A stretch of 64,000 bases of DNA. Source: Bacteroides sp. GTDB taxonomy: Bacteria; Bacteroidota; Bacteroidia; Bacteroidales; Bacteroidaceae. Shown piece by piece: positions 35,144-44,763 of this stretch. The stretch covers positions 62,001-126,000 of the forward strand of contig NZ_JASLER010000084.1 in the NCBI RefSeq assembly GCF_030151085.1. Reading direction: 5' to 3'. Under the pieces are notes generated by a model. It worked only from the letters and a program-made list of their open reading frames with translations, was not told the origin of the DNA and did not search any database. The translations under genes were made by a program, and so were the position numbers. How positions within the stretch are numbered: position 1 is the stretch's first letter; each line of letters starts with the position of its first letter.

Positions 35144-36379
35144 TCATTTCATTGCACATTTTTGTATTATCTTGTAGAGCTCGTCATTCTTCTTATAGTG
35201 AGACGAACTGAACATCTGCCATTTCTTAATAATTTCCTCCTGCTCGTCGTGGCGGACATCGGGTTTAGGGTTCTCATTACATATGTATATGCCCCAATTA
35301 TTTATTGGAGAGCATTCGATATTCTTATATGTCCAGCTACTCCACATGATATTCTCTTCTGTAAGAGAAGTCATCCATGTTTCCCAAAGGTCGTAATGAA
35401 TCCAGAGGTTGTATTCGCCTGCGTAAACAGGTACATTCCATTCGTCACGAAACTTCTTCAGATATGCCAGTTGTCCCGTCATAAATTCCTTTTGTACTTC
35501 TTTATTGTCACGATTATCCGCTCCATAAGGATGTGTCTGGTAAACGACATTTGTCCAACCTTTGTCGGCAGGATTGCATAGAAATTCAAAGTTATAAAAG
35601 GCTCCCATCAAGATAATATGATCTGGATCAATGGCTCTCACTGCTTTATATAGTCTATCGTACATGTCTATGATAGAAAGATTACTCTCTTTGGATGCTA
35701 CGGGCTCATTGAGAAGATCGTAACCAAGTACAGCAGGCTCTTCTTTATAGCGCTTGGCAATTGTTTTCCAAATAGTCTCTGTCCATTGCTGATAGGTAGG
35801 ATTGGTCCATAACAGGTTAGAACCGGATTGTCCGCCGGTGAGGTAACCGTCGGAGTGTCCGCCTGGTGCACCGTGTAGGTCGATGATAACATACATTCCA
35901 CGCTTTTTGGATTCTTCGATTACCCAATCAAGTTGGTCGAAACCATAAGTCTTGATCTCTCCCCGTGGGTTCATCACCTCCTGCCAGTAGAAAGGCACAC
36001 GCACGAAGTTTAGTCCTAATGATTGGATAACATCCAAATCGGATGCTTGAATATATATTTTTTGATATATATCCAACATTTCATCGGTTACCTGTTCGCC
36101 GAAGCGTTCCATCATGATCTGGCGTGAGGTGTAGTCATCCAATGTTTCTTCGGTACTTGTATAATCAAATCCGATAGGATCCATCCATCCTTCACGTAAC
36201 AGCCAACCACCAAGATTGATTCCTTTCAGTAAGACAGTATCCCCTTTACCATGATTGTTCCGGATGAGTTTCCCATCTGTTTTCAGAAAATCCTTATCCG
36301 ACCAAGTAGAGAGGGATTTTTCACTTGAACAAGCAGTGAGGAATATTAAACTTAAGATGAATAAAATACAGTTCTTCAT
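35144..36379 (-). CDS. GH5 glucanase lipoprotein
   Basis: 411 residues with a lipoprotein signal (FLTACSS, Cys17). A GH5 barrel has acid/base Glu225 in YDLLNEPVA and nucleophile Glu322 in VYAGEYNLW, with His169 in DLHGAPGG. The opening KGINLGGWLLREGWMDP resembles the motif of exo-beta-1,3-glucanase and related GH5 groups more than that of classic cellulases, so beta-1,3 or other beta-glucosyl linkages are possible. Its ATG overlaps the GH106 stop by four bases (ATGA), implying coupled translation. Lipidation places it at the outer or inner membrane, perhaps on the cell surface. Confidence 0.9.
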   Translation of the reverse strand: MKNCILFILSLIFLTACSSEKSLSTWSDKDFLKTDGKLIRNNHGKGDTVLLKGINLGGWLLREGWMDPIGFDYTSTEETLDDYTSRQIMMERFGEQVTDEMLDIYQKIYIQASDLDVIQSLGLNFVRVPFYWQEVMNPRGEIKTYGFDQLDWVIEESKKRGMYVIIDLHGAPGGHSDGYLTGGQSGSNLLWTNPTYQQWTETIWKTIAKRYKEEPAVLGYDLLNEPVASKESNLSIIDMYDRLYKAVRAIDPDHIILMGAFYNFEFLCNPADKGWTNVVYQTHPYGADNRDNKEVQKEFMTGQLAYLKKFRDEWNVPVYAGEYNLWIHYDLWETWMTSLTEENIMWSSWTYKNIECSPINNWGIYICNENPKPDVRHDEQEEIIKKWQMFSSSHYKKNDELYKIIQKCAMK

Positions 36380-39300
36380 GATTCACTAATTTTTATGTTT
36401 TCTATTTTTCCCACTTTTAATACTACCGGTCCTAGCAGGCCTGATTCTACGAGTGGCGATGTTTTATCATAATGCTTCCAAGTGGTAAATGCTATTCTGC
36501 CACTTAGAGGTTTGGGTTTGCCTTGTACATACCAGTCGGGTAGCTTTTCAATACCACCATTGTATAAAGTTGAGAATTTATCCGAAACAGGCTGGTAATT
36601 GTAGGTGTTTTCTTTAGGCAAGTGTTCATCGCCAATCAGGCGGTTAACCCATAAGTTGGTAACACGAACTTCGATTTCATTATCTCCTTTATGCAACAGA
36701 TGTTGTATATCAGTGGTATAAGGCGGTGCCCAGCAGGTGTCGGCAATACTACCATTCACCCGTACTTCGGCAATCACTTCCACCCTGCCCAAATCCAAAC
36801 GAAGGCGGAGATTATCTTGCAAGTATAAATCGTCCAAAGATAGCGAATAGAGATAGGTCATCGTGCCTGAAAAGTGGCGTACACCAAAGTCCTTTTCCAA
36901 GTGCAATGAATGTAAATTCGTTAGGGTAATCTCTTCAGGAGCTCCCATATTCTTAGGGAACCGGACTGTCCAAGTTCCTTTTAAAGGTATGGAAGCAGGA
37001 AGATTATCGATATATTTTTGTAGGTTTGTGTGTGTTGAAGTTAGTTCGTAAACACCCGCTTCCCATGCTATAAACCGGTAATCGGGTAACCATGAAATCG
37101 TTGTTTCGTTCTGTAGAGATGGTTCAGGTATCCCTTTTTGATGATTATCAGTAATATCTGATTGGCTTATAGCAAATGGATGAATGCATAGGTTGCATAG
37201 TTCACCTTCATAAGCGTCAGCTTTGCCCAGATGATCTGAAATGTTCGTTTCTATGTGCACAGTGCTGTTTGAGGGTGTTCCTGCTGAAATATATTGGCTG
37301 TTTATCCATAGGTGTGGTGTATTATCTTTGTACACAAGGGCCAAGTGTGTCCACCCCGATAATGGCATAACTTGTCTGTAGACCGCTTTGTTGAGTGCAG
37401 TCCGTTCGTATACGACAACTCCGTTTCGACCAACGGATAATCCGACGATACTATGTCCTTTCCCGTATCGTCTCTCACCGTTCGATGGATAGATGGCGAA
37501 ACATCTGGTACTTATACTGCCAAACTCTTGCTCTTCCGTCAAAGCGATGTCTGCCTCGGGTTTAATCCAACAGGTTATACTGAAATTTGTTGAGATGGGA
37601 GTTTCCGCCAATGACGTTTCGGGTGTTGGATACAGAGATATGCCATTGTACTTTATGTCGGTCCACGTTTGATGCTTGTACTTTTCCCTGAAAACGATGA
37701 ACATGGATTCGGCAGGAGCAAGATTGAGTGATATGCTTATACCTTCATTGTCGATTCTATAAACCGGGCAGTGTTGTATTTCACTGGTATATGGATTCCA
37801 AAGTTCAGGAATATAACCTTTTATGCGGAAATGTGCCGTTCCTTTTTCATACGTTCGTTTGCGATTTGCAACAAAGTAGATGTCTGTTTCCTCTTGTTGG
37901 TAATGAACTGCATGAATAGCTGTATTTGCGTTTGTGGAATGGTAGCTGAAATCCGGCGACAGGCTCAGTTGGGTAAGCACGTTTTGTAAATCTTCAGTTT
38001 GATACACATTTGAATGTTGCCAGACTAGGTTTACCAATGTCTTGAATTCGTTTTCGTTATCTCCATCAAGCAGTCCAAGTGTATGTTGTGGCTTCTGACC
38101 TATGAGCGCCATGCCGTCTTCTACTAACCGGGTTATCGTTCGCAGAGTCTCAAGCGACATTGCTTCCGACTGGAGTAAAACCAAAAGTTTGTATCCTTCA
38201 AAGCGTGTAGCAGGAAGAACTATCTTTTTATTCCTGATATGCGCTTTCTTGAGTATTTCGGTATTAATGATATCGTAGTCATATCCTGCAGGAGGGGCCA
38301 ATGGAGTCTGTTCCGGCTCAATGGTAGTACCAAAAGTGTTGTCACCGCTATGATAAAGAATATCGCCATAGAAAGTGGAACACTGGAATATATGTTGGCA
38401 GCGGTTCAAATAATCAATCCATACTTTCCCGGGTTTCCACCATGTGTTGGTGCGGTCAAAGTGCAATCCCCAAGGACCCATTGTCATTCCGGGTGCAGCA
38501 GTTGGATGTGGTTGGTGGGCGTAGCGATGGAAATAAATTCTACTAAGTCCCTTGGTAAACATAAAATCCCCTAATGACTTTAAAGCGTATGGGTATAGTA
38601 GCCATTTGTCAGAATCGGGCTCAGATGTAAAGGCTTCGGCACCTACCACATTTCCTCCGAGAGTATGTGCTACGGATGCCACTTGCTTAACGGTACGGTT
38701 GAGTAGGAAATTGGGCCAAAGTACTGTTTGACCGCACCAGAATTCTCCCATATTAATATCGAGCCGTTGGGCTACTTGAAGTTCTTCCATCATGCTGCCG
38801 CCATAAGGCTCGGTATAGGTGATGATTCCTTTCTCCTTACAGCGCTTTTGAAAGTGAGAGTAATAACGGTCCGCAAACATGTCTGCCTGAGTACGACGGA
38901 AGTCGAATAGGAAGCGTTGTGTGCTTTCTTTGCTTTCTATGGTTTTATTTGCTAATGCAGGCAAGAATGACCACAGAGAATATCCACGCTTTTGCTCGAA
39001 ATAATCTGGCATATCACGTGTCCAATCTTGATCACCCATTTCATAACTATCAATGAGTAAGCCAACTTTGGAATGCTTAGCTATTTTCTGCATTGTTGGC
39101 ATTAGTTTCTTGAACATACAATCCAGGTGATAATCTAATGCTTCGGTGCTGAATTTGTCACAATCCAATCCGGTCGCTTTAGTGGGAGCTGAATGATTCT
39201 TTTGATCTTTGGCTGTCTGGCCAAAACGTAGAATTAACCACTCACCGGTAGGAGCATTCCATTTCAGAATGCCATCCTTTTTGAGTTGATTCGTGAGGTC

Positions 39301-39888
39301 TATGACGGATGATCTCGATACAACCCCAGTATTTGCAGGAATTGCCAAGCAGTAGGTATCTATGTAATAATTGAATAGATGTTCAGGAATAGATAATTGC
39401 AGGCTAATCTCTCTGCCTCCTGTTAGTTTTGTCTCACTCCATGTAATCTTTTGCATGGCTTTATCCGGAGTAATCCACGGACCACCGCTGGATGACCAGC
39501 CAGGGCAGTTATGCATTGCGAACTCCAGACCTAATCTCTCTGATTCCTTGAGTGTATGCAGAATGAGGTCTATCCATTCGTTACTAAGTGATTCTACCGA
39601 ACCGACTGGTATGCCGCTTCCTGCTTCAAAAAGTTGATAACCTGCAATGCCGTTTGCTTTCATGGCTTCAAGGTCGCGGGTTATTCCTTCTTTGGTTATA
39701 TTGCCATTCATCCAGTGCCACCAGGTATATACTCCCGATGAGAAAGGTGGATTTAGGAAGGTAGATTCCGAAAGTGTAGTGGAGGAGGCAGATGATAGGT
39801 TTCTACAAGTTTCTATTGCAAAGGCGGGACTAACCAGACTCACTATGCCTGCGGATGATATAATCTTTAGAAAGGTACGTCGTTCCAT
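36376..39888 (-). CDS. GH106 alpha-L-rhamnosidase with inserted LamG-like domain
   Basis: 1,170 residues. The N-terminus MERRTFLKIISSAGIVSL fits a twin-arginine signal (RRTFLK), ending near AFA. The GH106 catalytic region starts at about residue 45 with GVYTWWHWMNGNITKEGI, AGYQLFEAGSG and AMHNCPGWSSSGGPWI, which are family hallmarks. A laminin-G-like jelly roll (about 755-910; FSITCWIKPEAD to LCIHPFAISQSDI) is inserted before the C-terminal beta-sandwich (RLRLDLGRVEVIAEVRVNG, about 985 on). The enzyme removes alpha-L-rhamnose from complex glycans. It follows susD across a hairpin-containing gap and heads the enzyme genes of PUL 2. Confidence 0.88.
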   Translation of the reverse strand: MERRTFLKIISSAGIVSLVSPAFAIETCRNLSSASSTTLSESTFLNPPFSSGVYTWWHWMNGNITKEGITRDLEAMKANGIAGYQLFEAGSGIPVGSVESLSNEWIDLILHTLKESERLGLEFAMHNCPGWSSSGGPWITPDKAMQKITWSETKLTGGREISLQLSIPEHLFNYYIDTYCLAIPANTGVVSRSSVIDLTNQLKKDGILKWNAPTGEWLILRFGQTAKDQKNHSAPTKATGLDCDKFSTEALDYHLDCMFKKLMPTMQKIAKHSKVGLLIDSYEMGDQDWTRDMPDYFEQKRGYSLWSFLPALANKTIESKESTQRFLFDFRRTQADMFADRYYSHFQKRCKEKGIITYTEPYGGSMMEELQVAQRLDINMGEFWCGQTVLWPNFLLNRTVKQVASVAHTLGGNVVGAEAFTSEPDSDKWLLYPYALKSLGDFMFTKGLSRIYFHRYAHQPHPTAAPGMTMGPWGLHFDRTNTWWKPGKVWIDYLNRCQHIFQCSTFYGDILYHSGDNTFGTTIEPEQTPLAPPAGYDYDIINTEILKKAHIRNKKIVLPATRFEGYKLLVLLQSEAMSLETLRTITRLVEDGMALIGQKPQHTLGLLDGDNENEFKTLVNLVWQHSNVYQTEDLQNVLTQLSLSPDFSYHSTNANTAIHAVHYQQEETDIYFVANRKRTYEKGTAHFRIKGYIPELWNPYTSEIQHCPVYRIDNEGISISLNLAPAESMFIVFREKYKHQTWTDIKYNGISLYPTPETSLAETPISTNFSITCWIKPEADIALTEEQEFGSISTRCFAIYPSNGERRYGKGHSIVGLSVGRNGVVVYERTALNKAVYRQVMPLSGWTHLALVYKDNTPHLWINSQYISAGTPSNSTVHIETNISDHLGKADAYEGELCNLCIHPFAISQSDITDNHQKGIPEPSLQNETTISWLPDYRFIAWEAGVYELTSTHTNLQKYIDNLPASIPLKGTWTVRFPKNMGAPEEITLTNLHSLHLEKDFGVRHFSGTMTYLYSLSLDDLYLQDNLRLRLDLGRVEVIAEVRVNGSIADTCWAPPYTTDIQHLLHKGDNEIEVRVTNLWVNRLIGDEHLPKENTYNYQPVSDKFSTLYNGGIEKLPDWYVQGKPKPLSGRIAFTTWKHYDKTSPLVESGLLGPVVLKVGKIENIKISES

Positions 39889-39903
39889 GGATAAAAGATA
39901 TTA

Positions 39904-39935
39904 AAATGTGGGATATGAGTACATATCCCACATTT
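39904..39935. repeat. Perfect 14-base-arm hairpin directly after susD of PUL 2
   Basis: AAATGTGGGATATG (39904-39917) and its exact complement (39922-39935) around a four-base loop. On the minus strand it starts six bases after the susD stop codon and is followed by TTTAATATC, a weak T-rich tract. The GH106 start is 15 bases further on. It may act as a partial terminator or as a 3' stabilising structure for the susCD mRNA. Confidence 0.85.
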
Positions 39936-39941
39936 GACTAA

Positions 39942-41456
39942 TTAGTAACCTGGGTTCTGTTTCATAATGTCCGGATTCAGACGAATCTCACGCTGCGGTA
40001 TGGGAAATAACAAGCGATCTTTAGTCACTGTAAAGGCCTCCTTGGCCGGGAAAACATTTTTAGGGTAGTAGTACTTTGTAGGGTCTGCCTTGAACCTTTT
40101 ACCAAATTCAGTCATAACCTCTATGGCTTTACCTGTACGTACTAAGTCCGGCCAACGTTTATTCTCAAATGCCAGCTCCACACGACGTTCTTTCTGAATG
40201 AGTTCTCTCAGTTCAGCTTGATCAGTAGTAGTAATAGGTGACAAACCTGTGCGTGAATGAGCATGTACCTGGTTGAGGTAACCCAGTGCTTCAGGATTAT
40301 TTTGTTCGTTGAGTGCCTCGGCAAGGAAAAGCAATACTTCGGCATAACGATATACCGGCCAGTTATCATTACAGTAACCTGCCTGTACGGCACCGTGCAC
40401 ATACTTTTTGACATAAGGGAAGTCAATATAGTTGTGAGCAGGATCTCCGGTAAAAAAACCGATGGATGCTTCCTTGCGCTTGTCACCTATTTCGTAAGCG
40501 GCAATCATTTCTGGAGTAGGTATGTTCCAACCTGCGTAGTTATTTGTATTGCCATCCGGGAAGCCCTCTACCAGTCCGGGGTTAGAGAGTATTGGCAGGA
40601 AATTGTAAGCAAAATCACTCTGTTGACCGGCTGCTTGGTCGTCCCAATATTGAATCTCGAAGATAGATTCTTCATTGTTTTTATTGTTTGGATCATAAAT
40701 AGCAGCGTAGTTGTTTACCAAGCTATACCCAGTCACTTTCTTGAGTGCGGTCTCGGCATCAGACCATCTTTTCAACACGATATATACATTACCCAACAAA
40801 GTGTTTGCAGATCCTTGTGAAGCATAGCCTTTTTGTTGTTCGGCTGCGGGTGGTAGTATGTTGGCTGCTTCGGTGGCATCGGCAATAACCTGTGCATAAA
40901 CTTCGTCTGCAGAATTACGAGGGACCATAGTCTGCCCGTAAGACGTAGGGGCAACAGTAATCAACGGAACTCCGCCAAAATATTGTACAAGGTCGAAATA
41001 GCCGAGTGCACGAAGGAAGAGAGCTTGTCCTTTATAATTCTTATAGGCACTTTCGCTGATATTGGCATCCTCAATATATTGGATAACCTGATTAGCTCGC
41101 TGAATCATGTAATACGTATTGTTGTACTTATTACTAACAGCGCCTCCATTAGCATCATCGGTGAAAAGAGCTATATATTCTCTATCTGCATATCCACGAT
41201 TTTCCAGATTATATAGATAAGTTGTGTTGTCAGAACGCATCTCCCCCATCATCCATGAACCATAATTGGCGGCACCGGCTCCATAAATGGTACGTAACAT
41301 TTGATAGATACCTATGTTTGCTTGCGCAAAGTCGGCTTCTGTTTTATAGAAGTTTTCTTTGGGTACGCTGGTTTCTGGTAGTTGCGTAAGGAAATCGCTA
41401 CACGAACTGATTGTAAAACCAGTAAGAAGTGCGAGTAATATTGTTTTTGTTTTCAT
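39942..41456 (-). CDS. SusD-like surface glycan-binding lipoprotein (PUL 2)
   Basis: 504 residues; lipoprotein signal TGFTISSC with Cys19. SusD features: FLTQLPETSVPKENFYKTEADFAQA, YKGQALFLRALGYFDLVQYFGGVPLI, the block QKERRVELAFENKRWPDLVRTGKA, and the C-terminal REIRLNPDIMKQNPGY. It binds the PUL 2 glycan at the surface and caps the SusC encoded 21 bases upstream. A hairpin begins six bases after its stop. No SusE/F-like gene accompanies it. Confidence 0.94.
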   Translation of the reverse strand: MKTKTILLALLTGFTISSCSDFLTQLPETSVPKENFYKTEADFAQANIGIYQMLRTIYGAGAANYGSWMMGEMRSDNTTYLYNLENRGYADREYIALFTDDANGGAVSNKYNNTYYMIQRANQVIQYIEDANISESAYKNYKGQALFLRALGYFDLVQYFGGVPLITVAPTSYGQTMVPRNSADEVYAQVIADATEAANILPPAAEQQKGYASQGSANTLLGNVYIVLKRWSDAETALKKVTGYSLVNNYAAIYDPNNKNNEESIFEIQYWDDQAAGQQSDFAYNFLPILSNPGLVEGFPDGNTNNYAGWNIPTPEMIAAYEIGDKRKEASIGFFTGDPAHNYIDFPYVKKYVHGAVQAGYCNDNWPVYRYAEVLLFLAEALNEQNNPEALGYLNQVHAHSRTGLSPITTTDQAELRELIQKERRVELAFENKRWPDLVRTGKAIEVMTEFGKRFKADPTKYYYPKNVFPAKEAFTVTKDRLLFPIPQREIRLNPDIMKQNPGY

Positions 41457-41477
41457 ATCACTTGAAGTATTATTTGA

Positions 41478-44400
41478 TTAGAAGTTTAAGTTTATACCCA
41501 AGGTAAAGGTTCTTGGAACGGGATATCTTGTGTGGTCGATACCTGCCGATACGCCACCTGATGCCGATGCTTCGGGGTTATTGCCCGGATAACCTGTAAT
41601 AACCAAAGCTTGCTGTATGCTGCCGTAGACACGCATGTTCTTAATAGCAGCAGACTTTTTCAATGGCACGGTATAGCCCAATGTTATATTTTTAATTGTG
41701 AGGTAACTCGCATCATATACAAAGTTGGTGCTGAACCAGTCTCTTTCCTGGCCGGTTGTACCCGAAATCACCTTGCCGTGTTTTCCACTGCCCGGATTGT
41801 CTTCTGAACGCCAGCGATCGTTCACTTCTCTTAATACGTTGAACGAACCGTCGAGGTTAGTAACAAACCGTTCCATGTTATTGTACATTTTATGACCGAA
41901 GGCTCCTGACATCACAATGGAAAGATCAAAGTTGCGATAGCTGAAAGTATTTGTCATACCCAAAGTTGCAACCGGTGATGTGCGTCCGATGGGGCGTTTG
42001 TCTCGCTCATCGTTGGTGATATCCTTGCTTCCATCCATATCTTTGTATTTGATAGTACCCACTTGTGCACCGATATACTTGGGTGAGTTGTCAAAGTCTT
42101 CTTGGTTCCAGTATACACCGTCTTGAATCAGTCCCCAGAGTTGCCCGATACGTTGCCCTACTTCATTGATGGTATTATCGCCATAAAGGGTGGCATTTGC
42201 AGTACCTAGTGCCAGCACTTTATTATCATTGAAAGCGATATTGAAATCGGTATTCCACTTGAAAGTTCCAATAAAGTTTTGTGTGCTTACCATGAATTCA
42301 TGTCCCCAAAATGCGAGTTTGCCAATATTGGTGTTGAAGTTGGTGAATCCCGATGATATGGGTAATTCTACGTTGTAGAGTAAGTCTTCTGTTGTCTTGT
42401 GATAGTAATCGTAGCTGAAGTTAATACGACCGTTAAGGAAACCGAAGTCTACGCCTAAGTCCCATTCCTTGGTGTTTTCCCAACCTAACATTGCGTTATT
42501 GAAACCTCCCAGGCTTTTGCCGCTCAGGTACTGGTTGTTGATGACGGCGTTAGTGTTGACCATGGATGCATATTGGGTGTAATTACCTACATTATTATTA
42601 CCTACCACACCGTAGCTGGCTCTCAGTTTCATGTAAGAAATAGGCTTAATGGCTTTCATGAACTTTTCTTCTGAGACAATCCATCCTATTGAGGCAGAAG
42701 GGAATCCTCCCCAACGGTTGTCTACACCGAATTTAGAGGAACCATCTGTACGATAAGATAATGAAAGCAAATACTTATGCTTGTAGTTATAGTTCAGACG
42801 AGCCACGAATGAAAGCAATGTCCACGATTGAATGTCAGTGGAACCTGTAATGGTCTTGGCGGCGTTAAGAGTTTGGATGGTGTTGTCCGCATAATCTTTT
42901 CCGTACATTACACCAGTCTCTGTGTGTGCCTTTTGTGCAGTCCAACCTGCCAATGCATCGAAGTTGTGGTCTTCGAATAAGTTGAAAGAATAATTAGCAG
43001 TGTTTTCCCATAGCCATGAGTATGTATAGTTGTTGCTATGACTACCAGAGATACGTGAAGCATCCGTTTCACTACCCGGATTGAATATACCACCGGCGGT
43101 TGAAGGAGTAAATGCGTCTCCCACCGAACTCAATATCTCGCCGTTGAGGCTGGTCTTCAGGAATAAACCTTTGATTGGCTCATACTCCAGAAAAGCATTG
43201 GCAGTAGCATTGATGTTCTTTCCCGTATTTTTAACGATTTGTACTTGATTGTACCAGTTCGGTCCGGCGGAAGCGCCATAACTATGACCGGACCAATCAT
43301 CGGCATTGATAGGTATTGTGCCGTCTTCGTTCTTCCATGGCGCAAGCGGTGAAGTGAGCAATGCACCTTGGATGACACTAGGGGAGTCATACCACGTACC
43401 GTCACTGTTGGGCGTATTATTGGTCGTTAATGAACCGGCAAAGTTGAAGCCTATCTTTACTTTATTATTGAACTTATAATCAGAGTTGATGCGCAATGAA
43501 AGGCGGTCGTAATCTGAATTGAGCAATACACCTTCTTGTTTCATGTAACCGGCAATAGCCGAAGTACTGAACTTTTCAGTAGAAGTAGTGTAGTTGATGG
43601 AGTAGTTCTGCATTAAGGCCGACCGCGTGATAACGTCCATCCAGTCTGTTCCTTTACCATATTGTTCAGGGTTCTTAAACATATCAGGTACATCCCAACC
43701 GTTCTCTTCGGCAATTTCTTTCTTGAATTGTGCGAACTCACGGGCATTCATCATGTCCGGTTTAAGTTCACTGGGAATTTGCTGTACACCCATGTAAGCG
43801 GAGACGCTGAGTGAGGAAGAACCGGTTTTTGCACGTTTGGTTGTAATCAGTACTACACCATTGGCGGCACGCGAACCATAGAGTGAAGAAGCGGAAGCAT
43901 CTTTCAGAATGGAAATAGTTTCAATTTCATCGGGATTGATGTTAGCAAGATCAGAATTGATAGGAAAGCCATCAACGACAATCAGCGGATCACTTCCTGC
44001 CGAGATAGATGCTTGACCACGTACGCGAATTTGCATACCTTGTCCGGGGATACCGGTGATTTGGTTGATTTGTACACCTGCCAATTTGCCTTGTAGCTTT
44101 TGAGACAATTGTGCTACAGGCATGTCTGCCAATTCAGTGGCTTTTACTGATTGAACAGATCCGGTAATCAATCTTTTTGACTGCTTACCGTAGCTCACAA
44201 CTACTACTTCGTCCAACAGTTCGGCATCTTCCGCAAGTATAATGCGCCCAAGATCAGCCTTTGTCACATTGATTTCCTGAACTTTCATGCCCAAATACGA
44301 GATGATGATAACACTTGGCGCATTGCCTTGCATTGCTAACACAAAGTTACCATCAATGTCAGTAACTACCCCATTAGTAGTTCCTTTTTGTAAGACGCTC

Positions 44401-44543
44401 GCTCCGATAACGGAGTTGTTTTCCTTGTCTACAACAATACCCTTAACGCTTTTGGGAGTTTGGGCGTTAACAGTAGCCACTCCAAATAAAAACATTAATA
44501 GCATTAAAGTTGTGCGGAAAACATTTCTTGTTAAATGTTCCAT
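41478..44543 (-). CDS. SusC-like TonB-dependent outer-membrane importer (PUL 2)
   Basis: 1,021 residues. A signal peptide ends near VNAQTPK; the CarboxypepD_reg-like domain reads VKGIVVDKENNSVIGASV; DEVVVVSYGKQSKRLITGS leads to the plug (VDGFPINSD, ILKDASASSLYGSRAANGVVLITTK) and the barrel, ending TLGINLNF. It forms the import channel with the SusD encoded downstream. Its promoter is clear at 44590-44621, and a palindrome lies further upstream, so it is the first gene of the regulated operon susC-susD-GH106-GH5-GH3-GH78. Confidence 0.95.
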   Translation of the reverse strand: MEHLTRNVFRTTLMLLMFLFGVATVNAQTPKSVKGIVVDKENNSVIGASVLQKGTTNGVVTDIDGNFVLAMQGNAPSVIIISYLGMKVQEINVTKADLGRIILAEDAELLDEVVVVSYGKQSKRLITGSVQSVKATELADMPVAQLSQKLQGKLAGVQINQITGIPGQGMQIRVRGQASISAGSDPLIVVDGFPINSDLANINPDEIETISILKDASASSLYGSRAANGVVLITTKRAKTGSSSLSVSAYMGVQQIPSELKPDMMNAREFAQFKKEIAEENGWDVPDMFKNPEQYGKGTDWMDVITRSALMQNYSINYTTSTEKFSTSAIAGYMKQEGVLLNSDYDRLSLRINSDYKFNNKVKIGFNFAGSLTTNNTPNSDGTWYDSPSVIQGALLTSPLAPWKNEDGTIPINADDWSGHSYGASAGPNWYNQVQIVKNTGKNINATANAFLEYEPIKGLFLKTSLNGEILSSVGDAFTPSTAGGIFNPGSETDASRISGSHSNNYTYSWLWENTANYSFNLFEDHNFDALAGWTAQKAHTETGVMYGKDYADNTIQTLNAAKTITGSTDIQSWTLLSFVARLNYNYKHKYLLSLSYRTDGSSKFGVDNRWGGFPSASIGWIVSEEKFMKAIKPISYMKLRASYGVVGNNNVGNYTQYASMVNTNAVINNQYLSGKSLGGFNNAMLGWENTKEWDLGVDFGFLNGRINFSYDYYHKTTEDLLYNVELPISSGFTNFNTNIGKLAFWGHEFMVSTQNFIGTFKWNTDFNIAFNDNKVLALGTANATLYGDNTINEVGQRIGQLWGLIQDGVYWNQEDFDNSPKYIGAQVGTIKYKDMDGSKDITNDERDKRPIGRTSPVATLGMTNTFSYRNFDLSIVMSGAFGHKMYNNMERFVTNLDGSFNVLREVNDRWRSEDNPGSGKHGKVISGTTGQERDWFSTNFVYDASYLTIKNITLGYTVPLKKSAAIKNMRVYGSIQQALVITGYPGNNPEASASGGVSAGIDHTRYPVPRTFTLGINLNF

Positions 44544-44589
44544 GTAATAAATCTAAAGTTAATTGGTTAATAGATATTTTTCCTTGAGG

Positions 44590-44621
44590 CAAAAGTAGGG
44601 GAGGCAAACATGAACTACAAA
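44590..44621 (-). promoter_or_regulatory. Promoter of the PUL 2 susC operon
   Basis: On the minus strand: TTTG (44621-44618), a 20-base spacer and TACTTTTG (44597-44590), an exact match to the Bacteroides consensus, about 47 bases before the susC ATG. Confidence 0.75.
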
Positions 44622-44650
44622 AAAAGTACAGCAAGTATACAATAATATTA

Positions 44651-44679
44651 TATACATCTGCTGAATATCAGTGATGTAT
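44651..44679. promoter_or_regulatory. Nested palindrome upstream of the PUL 2 susC promoter
   Basis: ATACATC (44652-44658) pairs with GATGTAT (44673-44679), and inside it CTGA pairs with TCAG. It lies about 30 bases upstream of the -33 box and 85 bases after the regulator stop codon. It may be the binding site of the HTH regulator encoded next to it, or a terminator of that gene; there is no T-tract, which favours the former. Confidence 0.5.
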
Positions 44680-44763
44680 GGCGTGTTAATGTTGCAGGTT
44701 GAGTACAGTAATAAATAGCGAAAAACTTAATTAAGGGACTCTTTTGGAGTTGCTTTTGAGAGC

